Positions 52,729 through 61,314 of a stretch of 64,000 nt of DNA are shown here, piece by piece. The translations under genes and the position numbers were made by a program. Each line of letters begins with the position of its first letter. Position 1 is the stretch's first letter. The DNA is from Oceanobacillus damuensis (GTDB taxonomy: Bacteria > Bacillota > Bacilli > Bacillales > Amphibacillaceae). Below the pieces are notes generated by a model. That model was given only the letters and a program-made list of their open reading frames with translations. It was not told where the DNA came from and searched no databases. The stretch lies in the NCBI RefSeq assembly GCF_001618145.1, contig NZ_LQNF01000004.1, forward strand, positions 1 to 64,000, in the 5' to 3' direction.

Positions 52729-53277
52729 TTATACCGCCCGTAAACTGCTGAACAGTGCCAATACTTCGTTCCAGCTGTCCACTTGGATGTAGTCAGTTAC
52801 TATGTTTTCGTTATGATTGGCTTTAAATAGAATACCTTCTCCTGTAAACGCATCTAACTGACTAACTGTATCATCAATCAGATAATCTGCATGGACAACT
52901 TTCTTATTTCCGCAAAATATAAAATATCTGGGATCCAGGAAGGGGAAATGCTCCATTAACCATTCATATTTATCATGAAAAGAATTCGGTACCTCCATGG
53001 CAGCTGTAGCAATATAAATGTCGTAGTGTTCCGAGAGCTCTTTAACTGCATCCACAGCTGAATCAATCACTTCCAAATCCCGGAAAAATCCTGGGCTGTT
53101 AACCGCTGTTCTCAATTCCTTTGCCTGTTCTTTATTTATGAAATCCCACATTCTATTTCCTTTAACATCCACCTCAGACAATGAAAGATCACATATTTCA
53201 TTCGCAGTTTTCATTATTTTTTTAAAGGTGTCTGCAAGAACCTCATCCATATCAATCGCAATACTTTTCCTATTCAT
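52729..53277 (-). CDS. HAD-type 5'(3')-deoxyribonucleotidase family protein
   Basis: The 182-residue protein has the HAD signature AIDMDEVLAD (nucleophile and second Asp at residues 8-16), an ATAAME-type motif II region and the acidic YLIDDT motif IV. It fits the NT5C family that dephosphorylates pyrimidine deoxynucleotides. In Bacillus such genes are small and often annotated only by family. ATG 53277 follows AGGGG. Single gene. Confidence 0.83.
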   Translation of the reverse strand: MNRKSIAIDMDEVLADTFKKIMKTANEICDLSLSEVDVKGNRMWDFINKEQAKELRTAVNSPGFFRDLEVIDSAVDAVKELSEHYDIYIATAAMEVPNSFHDKYEWLMEHFPFLDPRYFIFCGNKKVVHADYLIDDTVSQLDAFTGEGILFKANHNENIVTDYIQVDSWNEVLALFSSLRAV

Positions 53278-53402
53278 ACATGTATACCCCTATTCTTATG
53301 AAGTTGGAACCAAATTGTTCTCTTGCTTCCACCCCTTTTTTAAAATCTTGCTTTTTAATGATACTCCACATTATGAGGGATGCGCTTGACCGTAAGATAT
53401 GA

Positions 53403-54035
53403 TCAGGTGTATTTTTTGACAAATGAGACAATATCGTTCATTTCGTGATAACGTTCATTCAATTCCTTTCGTGACCAATCCCACCAGGAGATTTCAAGTA
53501 ACTTATCAATTATGTTACTTGAAAACCGTTGTTTAATTGGCTTGGCCGGAACCCCTACCACTACCGCATAGGGCTCAACATCCTTTGTTACTATTGCACC
53601 TGAACCAATTACCGCTCCATGACCAATAGTAACGCCTTTCATTACGGTAGCCTCGTGACCAATCCAAACGTCATGTCCGATTGTTACTCTATTAGAGCGA
53701 CGCCAATTGAAAATTTCAACATCATCGAGATGTGCCAGCCCGTAATCAGCCCTGCGATATGTCATATGATGCTGTGTTACTCGGTTCATAGGGTGGTCCG
53801 TTGGATTTATACAGACGTGGGAAGCGATGGAAGTAAATTTACCAATCGTACTATAATTAATCGTGACATCATCCATCGTATATGTATAGTCACCAATTAT
53901 AGATTCTACAATCTTGTTAGCAGGACCGATTGAAACCCATTCTCCTGCTTGGCTATCCAAAATATGACTTGTTTCGTGAATACTGGGTTTGCTTGAAAGT
54001 TCCTTTTTCCTTCCAGGTTGATGGATATGCTGCAT
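53403..54035 (-). CDS. Hexapeptide-repeat acetyltransferase (phosphonate-metabolism Phn family)
   Basis: The 210-residue protein is a left-handed beta-helix acyltransferase. The repeat stretch includes [38 protein letters not shown] and [12 protein letters not shown]. The [21 protein letters not shown] segment fits the transferase family linked to phosphonate metabolism. No other phn genes adjoin it, so it may act on another acceptor, such as an antibiotic (xenobiotic acetyltransferases share the fold). AAGGAG lies 12 bases upstream of ATG 54035. Confidence 0.8.
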   Translation of the reverse strand: MQHIHQPGRKKELSSKPSIHETSHILDSQAGEWVSIGPANKIVESIIGDYTYTMDDVTINYSTIGKFTSIASHVCINPTDHPMNRVTQHHMTYRRADYGLAHLDDVEIFNWRRSNRVTIGHDVWIGHEATVMKGVTIGHGAVIGSGAIVTKDVEPYAVVVGVPAKPIKQRFSSNIIDKLLEISWWDWSRKELNERYHEMNDIVSFVKKYT

Positions 54036-54203
54036 GGCATGTCAGCTTCTCCTTGTACTCGCTTCGCTCAAAAATTTAAAATTAATACAAGCGCAACAGT
54101 AATGTTTAATTCAAGTATAACTTGTTATGAAGTTCAGATTGTAAACTCACTTTATTCTTATCCTTAAAAAAATTTAAAGTTATGAAAGATTAAAGGGATA
54201 GCA

Positions 54204-54371
54204 ATTGTAAATTGGAAATTAAATCCACATGAAAAGCATTATTCGGCAAATCGAACAAATTCACTTATATATGACGCCATCATTTCAGAGAATTACGACA
54301 GTATCAAAAAGATCTTAAAGGATTATTATCTATACAATCGCGAACGCTTTATAACCAACGGAAGTATATAA
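54204..54371 (+). CDS. Possible 55-residue reading frame or gene remnant
   Basis: An open frame ending at TAA 54371 reads like protein in its second half, with the pattern SLIYDAIISENYDSIKKILK followed by YLYNRERF. There is no ATG, GTG or TTG in a good place; AAAGGG at 54192 lies six bases before an ATT at 54204. I do not recognise it. It may be the tail of a decayed gene or chance. The stretch 54036-54203 holds nothing else visible. Confidence 0.25.
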   Translation: MVNWKLNPHEKHYSANRTNSLIYDAIISENYDSIKKILKDYYLYNRERFITNGSI

Positions 54372-54401
54372 AGAAAGAAGCATAGGGAGCCCTCTTCTCC
54401 T

Positions 54402-54440
54402 TTTAAAAAAGCATCACTCAACATAATTGAGCGATGCTTT
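54402..54440 (-). terminator. Terminator of the SurA_N lipoprotein gene
   Basis: Minus strand AAAGCATCGCTCAA pairs with TTGAGTGATGCTTT, followed by TTTAAAAGG. Confidence 0.85.
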
Positions 54441-54456
54441 CTTGGCTTAAATGAAC

Positions 54457-55173
54457 TTAAATGACAGTTTCCACTTCACCGTTTTCTTTTAATTCTTCCA
54501 CTTTTACACGTAATTGTTCACTTTCTTTTTCATTAACAAGTATTTCTCTAATTTGATCTTCCACTTCTTCCAATTCTCCAACTTCTTCGTTTTGCTCTTT
54601 CAGCTGGTCATAATATTCCTGGACCTCTTCGTCCGATACTTCTGCTTCAAATTGTTCCACATACTTCATTGTAATCATGTCATCCATAAGCTGTCTTTTA
54701 AAATCTTCTTCTGTCATATTAAACTGTTCCAGCAGGGCGTCAAACTCTTCTTGACTGCTGGCTTCTTTAATCCCGTTTAATTCTTCTTCGGCCTCTTCTT
54801 CCGTAACTTCAATTCCTTCATTTTCTGCATCCTGCTTAATTAACGTTTGTTCGATAAGGATATCCACGGTTTGGTTTTTAATCATATCCGTGTCACTAAC
54901 ATCTTGTCCATATTGATACATCGTTGATTTAACCTGGCTGTAAATTGGATTATAATCTTTTCCCTGAATCTCTTCCCCATTAACGACTGCGACTGAAGCA
55001 TCATCTTCCAGCTTTTCCTCTTCCGTTATTTCAAGTTCCTGTTGAACTTGTTCCTGGGCATTTTCATTGTCATTTTCTTCTGTATTTTCATTTTCCTCAG
55101 CTTCATCATTGTTGCAGGCTGCCAATGTGATTGCTAAAGTAAGTGTTGTTACCAGCATTAAGAGCTTTTTCAT
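54457..55173 (-). CDS. SurA_N-domain lipoprotein (PrsA-like, without a PPIase domain)
   Basis: The 238-residue lipoprotein (lipobox TLAAC near residue 20) is very acidic, with Asp/Glu/Asn-rich linker after the Cys. It then has a SurA N-terminal chaperone domain (VAVVNGEEIQGKDYNPI, TVDILIEQTLIKQDAENEGI, FNMTEEDFKRQL). It stops after a final helix and lacks the parvulin PPIase domain found in PrsA. It may help fold exported proteins as a holdase (inference). I chose ATG 55173, seven bases after AGGGA. Confidence 0.83.
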   Translation of the reverse strand: MKKLLMLVTTLTLAITLAACNNDEAEENENTEENDNENAQEQVQQELEITEEEKLEDDASVAVVNGEEIQGKDYNPIYSQVKSTMYQYGQDVSDTDMIKNQTVDILIEQTLIKQDAENEGIEVTEEEAEEELNGIKEASSQEEFDALLEQFNMTEEDFKRQLMDDMITMKYVEQFEAEVSDEEVQEYYDQLKEQNEEVGELEEVEDQIREILVNEKESEQLRVKVEELKENGEVETVI

Positions 55174-55367
55174 ATACATGTCCCTCATTTCTATAAAGTC
55201 TTCCTCCATTCAAACATATATCCACACTTCATATCAAGTATTAAAACATAGGAATATCAACAAAACCCTTGCCCTCATCGACCTCGACAAGGTTATTACA
55301 TTTGCTTAACAATTCAGACAGGTATTTACTTACTTTTGCCAATATTTATAGCAGGAAATGCAGGCAT

Positions 55368-55403
55368 TAAAAAACGCAACCGGCTCATATGCCAGCTGCG
55401 TTT
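55368..55403 (-). terminator. Terminator of yclQ
   Basis: Minus strand AAACGCAGCTGGC pairs with GCCGGTTGCGTTT, followed by TTTAATG. Confidence 0.85.
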
Positions 55404-55407
55404 CTGG

Positions 55408-56361
55408 TTAGTTCAAACTGGAATCGATTTCTTTGATCATTTCTGCAACAGATACTAATCCGCCGCCTGAAAGATACCAAAAATCAGGGTCCAAATAAAC
55501 GATATTGTCATTTTTATATGCTTGTGTATTCTCAACCAGTTGATTTTCGACCAGCTGCTCTGCTGAAGTGTCTCCACCAACAACTGCACTTCTGTCGATT
55601 ACATACAATAGTTCAGGGTCCTGTTCCATTACGTATTCGAATGTAACATTCATTCCATGAGTGGATGCTTCAATTGAGTAATCAACAGAGGGAACACCTA
55701 GAATGTCATGAATCAAACCAAAACGCGAACTCGGGCCAAATGCACTGATTTTATCATCGTTTGCCAGAATAATCAGCGCCTGTTTCTCAGAAGCAGTTGC
55801 TTTTTCATTCACTGTTGCTATTGATTCCTCAATTGCTGCCAATTCAGCTTCAATTTCTTCCTGAGCATCGAACAGCTCACCTACAACAGCCATGTTTTCT
55901 TTAAAGGACTCCATATAGTTGGTTACATCTACACCGAGATGGATCGTTGGTGCAATTTCTTCAAGCTGATCATATAATGATGCCTGACGATCGGAAATGA
56001 TAATGACATCTGGATCAATCGATGCGATTTTTTCGAAATCAGGTTCTTTTAGGCTACCAATATTTTCGTACTCACCACTTGCATATTTTTCCAAGTACGA
56101 CGGAATCGTTCCTGATTGGGCAACCCCTGTTACTTCAACGCCAAGTTTATCCAATGTATCTAGTATACCAAAATCAAAAACAACAATGTTTTCAGGATTT
56201 TTCGGTACTTCTGTTTCACCAAGCTCATGGGATACAGTAACCGTTTCGTTACTTTCTCCATTTTCGTTCGCGTTTACGGCATCATCATTAGAATCGGATC
56301 CGCAAGCCGCGATAAATAGAACCAATGTACTCATTACGAGTATCAGATATAATTTCTTCAT
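55408..56361 (-). CDS. yclQ: Siderophore-binding lipoprotein (petrobactin-type YclQ)
   Basis: The 317-residue lipoprotein (lipobox FIAAC) of the FepB/FhuD family closely resembles B. subtilis YclQ, which binds petrobactin and catecholate precursors. Shared segments are VVFDFGILDTLDKLGV, IGSLKEPDFEKIA, SAFGPSSRFGLIHDILG, STHGMNV and LYVIDRS. I chose ATG 56361 after GGGAG; a longer frame to 56529 lacks a site. It is the last gene of yclNOPQ on the minus strand, after a 355-base gap. Confidence 0.9.
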   Translation of the reverse strand: MKKLYLILVMSTLVLFIAACGSDSNDDAVNANENGESNETVTVSHELGETEVPKNPENIVVFDFGILDTLDKLGVEVTGVAQSGTIPSYLEKYASGEYENIGSLKEPDFEKIASIDPDVIIISDRQASLYDQLEEIAPTIHLGVDVTNYMESFKENMAVVGELFDAQEEIEAELAAIEESIATVNEKATASEKQALIILANDDKISAFGPSSRFGLIHDILGVPSVDYSIEASTHGMNVTFEYVMEQDPELLYVIDRSAVVGGDTSAEQLVENQLVENTQAYKNDNIVYLDPDFWYLSGGGLVSVAEMIKEIDSSLN

Positions 56362-56716
56362 TTTGATCTTCTCCCTTTTTGTTAAAATATTTATTATTAA
56401 AAACAACGAATGAGGCCTATTTATGTACAGTAATCTGGACCCGCTATATTTCAACAAAAGAATAGCAATTTTTTCAGCAAATGAGCTGTTCTCTATGTTG
56501 GCCCTGTCTTGCCTGAGCACTCGAAACAAGCAGGAATTTATATTTAATAGGCAAAACCATTTACCAAATCAAACAGATAGGGTAAACTGTAGTTAGGTGT
56601 CGCTCCTTCATCATGGTTTGTCTTTTCTTTTTTCCATGAGAAGGGGCTTTTTTTTGCTTTTATTTTGTTGATCTACAGCATATCTCTCATACCGCACATA
56701 TCATGCTTCATCGTTA
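56362..56716 (-). other. Gap between yclP and yclQ
   Basis: The 355 bases hold no gene I can support and no clear Fur box. AT-rich tracts dominate. It may contain a separate yclQ promoter or a processing site that allows more YclQ than transporter; nothing decides this. Confidence 0.3.
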
Positions 56717-57472
56717 TTAGAAATAAACACAAATACGTCTGTCATCAATTTCCTTGATGTCAATATCCATATCATAGATATCTTTAAGCACACATTTATC
56801 GATCACATCACATGTGCGACCCTGTTTGACAATTTTTCCATCCTTCAGGGCGACAATATGGTCGGAATAGCATGATGCAAAATTAATATCATGAATAACG
56901 AGAAGAATGGTTTTACCCATTTCGTTAACAAGCTTACGGAGCGTTTTCATGATTTGTACGGAATGACGCATATCAAGATTATTCAGCGGCTCATCAAGTA
57001 AAATATACTCGGTGTCCTGAGCTATAACCATTGCAATATGTGCACGCTGACGCTGTCCTCCACTCAATTCATCCAGGTACTTATCCTGTATTTCACGCAG
57101 TTCCATATAGTCAATCGCTTCATCAATTTTAGACTGGTCTTCTTCTGTCAATTTCCCTTGCGAATAAGGGAATCGACCAAACGAAACCAGTTCACGAATG
57201 GTCAATTTTAGATTGATTGCATTGGACTGTTTTAAAATGGAAATCTTTTTTGCCAATTCATTGTTTTTTGTTTGCATAATGTCCTGGCCATCAATTGTAA
57301 TGGCACCATTATCTTTTGCTATCAAACGGCTGATCATGGAGATTAGCGTACTTTTACCTGCACCGTTTGGGCCAATAAAAGAAGTAATCGTTCCTTTTTC
57401 TATTTCTAGTGAAACATCCTCAATCACTTTCTTTTTATTGTAGGTTTTAAAAACATTCTTCAAATCTACCAT
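56717..57472 (-). CDS. yclP: Siderophore ABC importer ATPase YclP
   Basis: The 251-residue ATPase of the FepC/FhuC type has Walker A GPNGAGKST, signature LSGGQRQRAHI and Walker B YILLDEPLNNLD. It powers the YclN/YclO channel. It overlaps yclO by seven bases. The C-terminus ends ...RRICVYF. Confidence 0.92.
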   Translation of the reverse strand: MVDLKNVFKTYNKKKVIEDVSLEIEKGTITSFIGPNGAGKSTLISMISRLIAKDNGAITIDGQDIMQTKNNELAKKISILKQSNAINLKLTIRELVSFGRFPYSQGKLTEEDQSKIDEAIDYMELREIQDKYLDELSGGQRQRAHIAMVIAQDTEYILLDEPLNNLDMRHSVQIMKTLRKLVNEMGKTILLVIHDINFASCYSDHIVALKDGKIVKQGRTCDVIDKCVLKDIYDMDIDIKEIDDRRICVYF

Positions 57473-58416
57473 TTTTTATTCTCCTTTAACAAAAGAAATA
57501 TAAAGTAAATGCCACCGATAAAATTAATAATAACACTGATTGTCGTATTGAAGGTGAATACTTTTTCTACGATGAATTGACCACCCAGTAAAGCTATCAT
57601 ACTTATGAAAACCGAGCTTAGTATAATATAGAAATGGCGGTAGGTCTTCATCAATTCATATGCCAGATTCACAACGAGCAGTCCAAGAAAAGTAATCGGC
57701 CCAATCAGCGCTGTAGATACAGATATAAGTACTGCCACAATGATCAATAACCGCTTTACTACATAATCGTAAGGAACACCCAGATTTATTGCCTCGTCTT
57801 TTCCTAAAGCTATTACATCAAGGTATTTATAAAAACGCATGAAGTATGCCATTACCAAAGCGATTATAATAACTGACAGATAAACCAAATCTGTATTTAC
57901 GTTATTGATGCTGGCGAACATTCGATCCTGCGCAATCATGAATTCATTCGGGTCGATGAGCACCTGCATGAAATCTGTAAAACTTCCAAAAAATGTCCCA
58001 AGGATCATCCCGATCAAAAGCAGAAAATAGATATTGTTCTTTTCCCCTCTAAACAGGAACTGGTAAAGCAATAATGAGAACAGAACCATGAAACCGATGG
58101 AAATAAGATAGTTTATTTCACCGCTCATCATGGCAAGCGTATTGGCACCAAAGATGAAAACAATAAATGTTTGAATCAGCATATATAGGGAATCAAGTCC
58201 AAGTACACTTGGTGTCAGGATTCTATTGTTGGTGATTGTCATGAAGACGACAGTTGCAAATGCAATGGCCCCACCAGTAAGAATGATGGCAAAGACCTTA
58301 ATAGATCGTCTCGGTAAAATATATTCGATATTTCCGCTTAAATCATAAAAGATATATAACAATGCTAGTAAGAATGCGACTACGGCGAGAATGATTGTTT
58401 TGCTTTTATAACCCAT
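57466..58416 (-). CDS. yclO: Siderophore ABC importer permease YclO
   Basis: The 316-residue FecCD-type permease has eight to ten helices. The conserved loop LGKDEAINLGVPYDYVVK contacts the ATPase. It overlaps yclN by 11 bases, implying a coupled operon. Confidence 0.9.
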   Translation of the reverse strand: MGYKSKTIILAVVAFLLALLYIFYDLSGNIEYILPRRSIKVFAIILTGGAIAFATVVFMTITNNRILTPSVLGLDSLYMLIQTFIVFIFGANTLAMMSGEINYLISIGFMVLFSLLLYQFLFRGEKNNIYFLLLIGMILGTFFGSFTDFMQVLIDPNEFMIAQDRMFASINNVNTDLVYLSVIIIALVMAYFMRFYKYLDVIALGKDEAINLGVPYDYVVKRLLIIVAVLISVSTALIGPITFLGLLVVNLAYELMKTYRHFYIILSSVFISMIALLGGQFIVEKVFTFNTTISVIINFIGGIYFIFLLLKENKKW

Positions 58417-59359
58417 ATTTTTTTCTCCTTAGTAATAGATAGATGAAAATTCCACTACCTATAACCCCAACGGTCAAGCTGATTGGAATTTCATAAGGAT
58501 AAATGATGACTCTGCCGATGATATCGCAAAACAATACAAATACTGCACCTAGCAATGCCGTATGTATTAATGACTTCTTCAAATGGTCTCCCTGATAGAT
58601 GGTAACTATGTTTGGTATGATCAAGCCAAGAAATGGTATTACTCCAACTGAAAGTACTACTGACGCAGTAACCAAAGCACTGATAATCAGGCCAAGATTG
58701 ACTACTTGCCGGTAATTGAGACCAAGATTTTTCGAAAAATCTTCACCCATACCTGCAATCGTAAACTTATTGGCATAAATATATGCCAGAATCAGGATCG
58801 GCACACTTACAAACATTAGCTCATAATTTCCGCTCATGATCATCGAGAAGTCTCCCTGCATCCAGGATGCCATATTCTGGATAAGGTCATTCTGATAAGC
58901 GAAAAATGTGGATATGGAACTGATGATATTCCCGAACATTAACCCAATTAAGGGAATGAAGATTGCATCCTTGAATTTAATTTTCGAAAGGATTTTCATG
59001 AAGACAATTGTGCCTAACAGGGCAAACGCAAAAGATACAAGCATTTTCTGAAATGGACTTGCAGCTGTAAAGACCATCATCGAAACAAGGATTCCCAGCC
59101 TTGCAGCATCCAAAGTACCTGCTGTTGTAGGTGAAACAAACTTATTCCTGCTTAGCTGCTGCATGATCAAACCAACAATACTCATGCTCATTCCTGCAAT
59201 TATGATACTGAAAAGTCGTGGAATTCTACTCACGAACAACACCTGCTGCTGAGCTTCTGTGAGGCTAAATATGTCTTTAGGTGTTACTTCAGAAACACCT
59301 ATAAAAACCGATGCTATAGATAGAACAACTAGTGCTAATACTAAATACCTTATCTTCAT
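58406..59359 (-). CDS. yclN: Siderophore ABC importer permease YclN
   Basis: The 317-residue FecCD-type permease has the segments RIPRLFSIIIAGMSMSIVG, PTTAGTLDAARLGIL and GEDFSKNLGLNYRQV. It pairs with YclO. ATG 59359 follows AAGGG, and it is the first gene of the operon, with Fur-box sequences upstream. Confidence 0.9.
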   Translation of the reverse strand: MKIRYLVLALVVLSIASVFIGVSEVTPKDIFSLTEAQQQVLFVSRIPRLFSIIIAGMSMSIVGLIMQQLSRNKFVSPTTAGTLDAARLGILVSMMVFTAASPFQKMLVSFAFALLGTIVFMKILSKIKFKDAIFIPLIGLMFGNIISSISTFFAYQNDLIQNMASWMQGDFSMIMSGNYELMFVSVPILILAYIYANKFTIAGMGEDFSKNLGLNYRQVVNLGLIISALVTASVVLSVGVIPFLGLIIPNIVTIYQGDHLKKSLIHTALLGAVFVLFCDIIGRVIIYPYEIPISLTVGVIGSGIFIYLLLRRKKYGL

Positions 59360-59456
59360 AGACTGCCCTTCTCTTCCAAAAACTGCTGCGGCTTCTGATT
59401 GAGTAAGGAAGCTGCATCAGAAATTTTCGTGTATCCCCAAGGTTGTATAGTGTTAT

Positions 59457-59510
59457 TAATAATGACTATTATCTTTAAATAAATTTAAATAAGAATGATA
59501 TTCATTATCA
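59457..59510 (-). promoter_or_regulatory. Two Fur-box-like sequences upstream of yclN
   Basis: TGATATTCATTATCA (59496-59510) matches the TGATAATNATTATCA pattern at 14 of 15 positions. A second block, TAATAATGACTATTATCT (59457-59473), is a weaker inverted pair near the expected -10. Together they suggest iron repression by Fur. Confidence 0.75.
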
Positions 59511-59610
59511 ATTAGACTTTCAATTTCAGTATAACAGATTTATAGTAACCGTCAATACAAACAAGCTTGTTTTTAATTAATAATGGAAGGAACAAAAGCG
59601 GAGGTGACTG

Positions 59611-59690
59611 TTCAGAAACGCATGTATAAGCAAGGGACTGGAAAGCGCATGGTCTTCGCGCTTGGAATGTCCATTGCTTATGACAGGAGT
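59611..59690 (+). repeat. Repeat family III, copy 1
   Basis: This is a near-copy of 60626-60695. The alignment carries TTCAGAAACG, an A/G-rich stretch with CAAGGGACTGGAAAGC, CATGG, and GCGCTTGGAATGTCCATTGC. It lies downstream of the DsbA-like gene. The remaining bases 59530-59610 show nothing. Confidence 0.65.
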
Positions 59691-59766
59691 TTCTAGGAAC
59701 CGTAGCTGGACGTGGCCGTTTATGTGTAAGAATTAATTGCTGCCAAAATTTTATACTTTCTATCCT

Positions 59767-59809
59767 CAAAAAAAACATACCGCAAGTGTATTCTCATACG
59801 GTATGTTTT
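59767..59809 (-). terminator. Terminator of the DsbA-like gene
   Basis: Minus strand AAACATACCG pairs with CGGTATGTTT around 16 bases, followed by a T-run. Confidence 0.8.
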
Positions 59810-59817
59810 ATCATTAA

Positions 59818-60537
59818 TTAATTATTTACATCACAGCCATCATCCGTGCAATAGGACGTTTCTGACTTTTTCGGGTTTAGTGATTGCAATACCGGCTTTT
59901 CCTTCTCTTCTTCCCAAACCTTCTCAAACACTTCCAAAAACACTTCTTCTGGCTGGGCTCCTGATATGGCATATTTCTCATTGAACACAAAGAAAGGCAC
60001 TCCCTGCACGCCAATTTGTCGTGCAACATCGATATCTTCATTTACTCTATTTCTGTATTTATCCGAATTGACTACTTCGTGAACCTTTTCTTTATCAAGA
60101 CCTACTTCACCTGCAAGTCTGGTTAAGGTTTCACGGTCACTCATAAGCTCGGATTCAGTGAAATACGCATGGAGAAATCTCTCGGTAATTTCTTTCCCCT
60201 TGCCATTCTCCTCAGCATACTTTGCCACACGATGCGCATCAAAGGTATTTGCATATTTCATATCATCAAAATTGTACGTTAATCCTACACTGGCTGCCTG
60301 CTGTCCAACTTGCTGATTCATTGCTTTAACCTGATCGAGCGGCATCCCTTTAAGCTCAGAAAAAGTTTCATAAAAATCTTTTCCAGGTATATGCTTTGCA
60401 GTCGGATCAAGCTGATAACTTTTATATTCTATTGTTATATTTTCACGGTGCGGAAACTTTTCCATCGCACTTTCCAATCTTCTTTTTCCAATGTAACAGA
60501 ACGGACATACAAAATCTGACCAAACTTCAATTTTCAT
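59818..60537 (-). CDS. DsbA/FrnE-family thiol oxidoreductase
   Basis: The 239-residue protein has a thioredoxin fold with a helical insertion. The redox motif is CPFC in DFVCPFCYIGKRR (about residues 11-14) and the cis-Pro is in GVQGVPFFVF. It lacks a signal peptide, so it acts in the cytoplasm, unlike classical DsbA; B. subtilis YwbO and FrnE are relatives. I chose ATG 60537, which follows GAGAGGTG. Family III repeats stand on both sides, in the same orientation. Confidence 0.88.
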   Translation of the reverse strand: MKIEVWSDFVCPFCYIGKRRLESAMEKFPHRENITIEYKSYQLDPTAKHIPGKDFYETFSELKGMPLDQVKAMNQQVGQQAASVGLTYNFDDMKYANTFDAHRVAKYAEENGKGKEITERFLHAYFTESELMSDRETLTRLAGEVGLDKEKVHEVVNSDKYRNRVNEDIDVARQIGVQGVPFFVFNEKYAISGAQPEEVFLEVFEKVWEEEKEKPVLQSLNPKKSETSYCTDDGCDVNN

Positions 60538-60625
60538 CAAAAAAAAACACCTCTCTTTTCTTAAAATATTGTAGCATAGGACAAACATGACGGAAAATAA
60601 TGTGCTTAAAAAGCCAAGGTCAATC

Positions 60626-60695
60626 TTCAGAAACGTAAGCATGAGTAAAGGACCGAAAGCACATGGATTTGGCGCCTAGAATATCCAATGCATAG
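60626..60695 (+). repeat. Repeat family III, copy 2
   Basis: This is a near-copy of 59611-59690, with TTCAGAAACG, GAGTAAAGGACCGAAAGC, CATGG and GGCGCCTAGAATATCCAATGC. It lies upstream of the DsbA-like gene in the same orientation as copy 1. Confidence 0.65.
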
Positions 60696-60712
60696 CACCT
60701 TCTCTCCCCATC

Positions 60713-60740
60713 AAAAAAAGACTACCCTCATAGTAGTCTT
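60713..60740 (-). terminator. Terminator of the YdaT-like gene
   Basis: Minus strand AAGACTACTATGAGGGTAGTCTT forms an eight- to nine-pair stem, followed by seven T residues. Confidence 0.8.
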
Positions 60741-60747
60741 CCTCCAT

Positions 60748-61203
60748 TTATTGATTATATGATTGTTCATCCTGTACCGAGCCATCCTGCTTGTAAATGG
60801 TTAATGAGGTTCCTTTATTTTTGGCGATTTCCCTGGCACGCTTTATCGCTTCATCTTTGTTATCGAAAACTTCGCTGGCACGTTGGGAGCCACTTGATTT
60901 AACTGCCCAGCCATTCGCATGGGCGACTACTTCTTCTCCTTCTTCCATCCGTTCAGGGTTGCTTTCATACTTTTTCCCTTCTTTCGAACGCTGGGTGGGT
61001 TTACCGTGCTGTTTATAATCATTAACTTCATCTTGTGAAGCATTTTCACGCCATTCCTTTGCTTGTTCAATAGCTATTGGAATTGCACGCCCTTCTTCAT
61101 AGCCTTCATCAACCATTGCATTGGCAATATCGATTGCTTTCTTTTTTGTAACTTCATTTAAATTTTTCATTGAAGATGGATAATCGTCCATAGTCCATGG
61201 CAT
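60748..61203 (-). CDS. ydaT: General stress protein, YdaT/DUF2188 family
   Basis: The 151-residue protein begins PWTMDDYPSSMKNL and VTKKKAIDIANAM, typical of the ChaB-like/YdaT N-terminal domain. It ends with a DUF2188 domain (VVAHANGWAVKSSGSQRAS, FDNKDEAIKRAREIAK). B. subtilis YdaT is in the sigma-B general stress regulon; the role is unknown. A strong sigma-B promoter lies just upstream. The middle is rich in Lys/Glu and probably flexible. Confidence 0.88.
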   Translation of the reverse strand: MPWTMDDYPSSMKNLNEVTKKKAIDIANAMVDEGYEEGRAIPIAIEQAKEWRENASQDEVNDYKQHGKPTQRSKEGKKYESNPERMEEGEEVVAHANGWAVKSSGSQRASEVFDNKDEAIKRAREIAKNKGTSLTIYKQDGSVQDEQSYNQ

Positions 61204-61234
61204 TAGATATCTCTCCTCGCCTTTTACTTTACTA

Positions 61235-61259
61235 GTACCCGTGTTTCAGACTGTAAAAC
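61235..61259 (-). promoter_or_regulatory. Sigma-B promoter of the YdaT-like gene
   Basis: Minus strand: GTTTTA (61254-61259), 13 bases, GGGTAC (61235-61240). Both boxes match the sigma-B consensus at five of six positions and it is well placed before the ATG at 61203. Confidence 0.7.
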
Positions 61260-61275
61260 CCTAATATTCCTTTCA

Positions 61276-61314
61276 AATAAAAAGACAGCTAAGGCCACAA
61301 TTGGCTTTAGCTGT
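61276..61314 (-). terminator. Terminator of fni
   Basis: Minus strand ACAGCTAAAGCC pairs with GGCCTTAGCTGT, followed by CTTTTTATTT. It overlaps the stop codon of fni. Confidence 0.8.

Noticed and set aside
59512-59778. Open frame of 88 codons on the minus strand
   Set aside because: It lies across repeat copy 1 and AT-rich DNA, has no ribosome site and no protein-like pattern.
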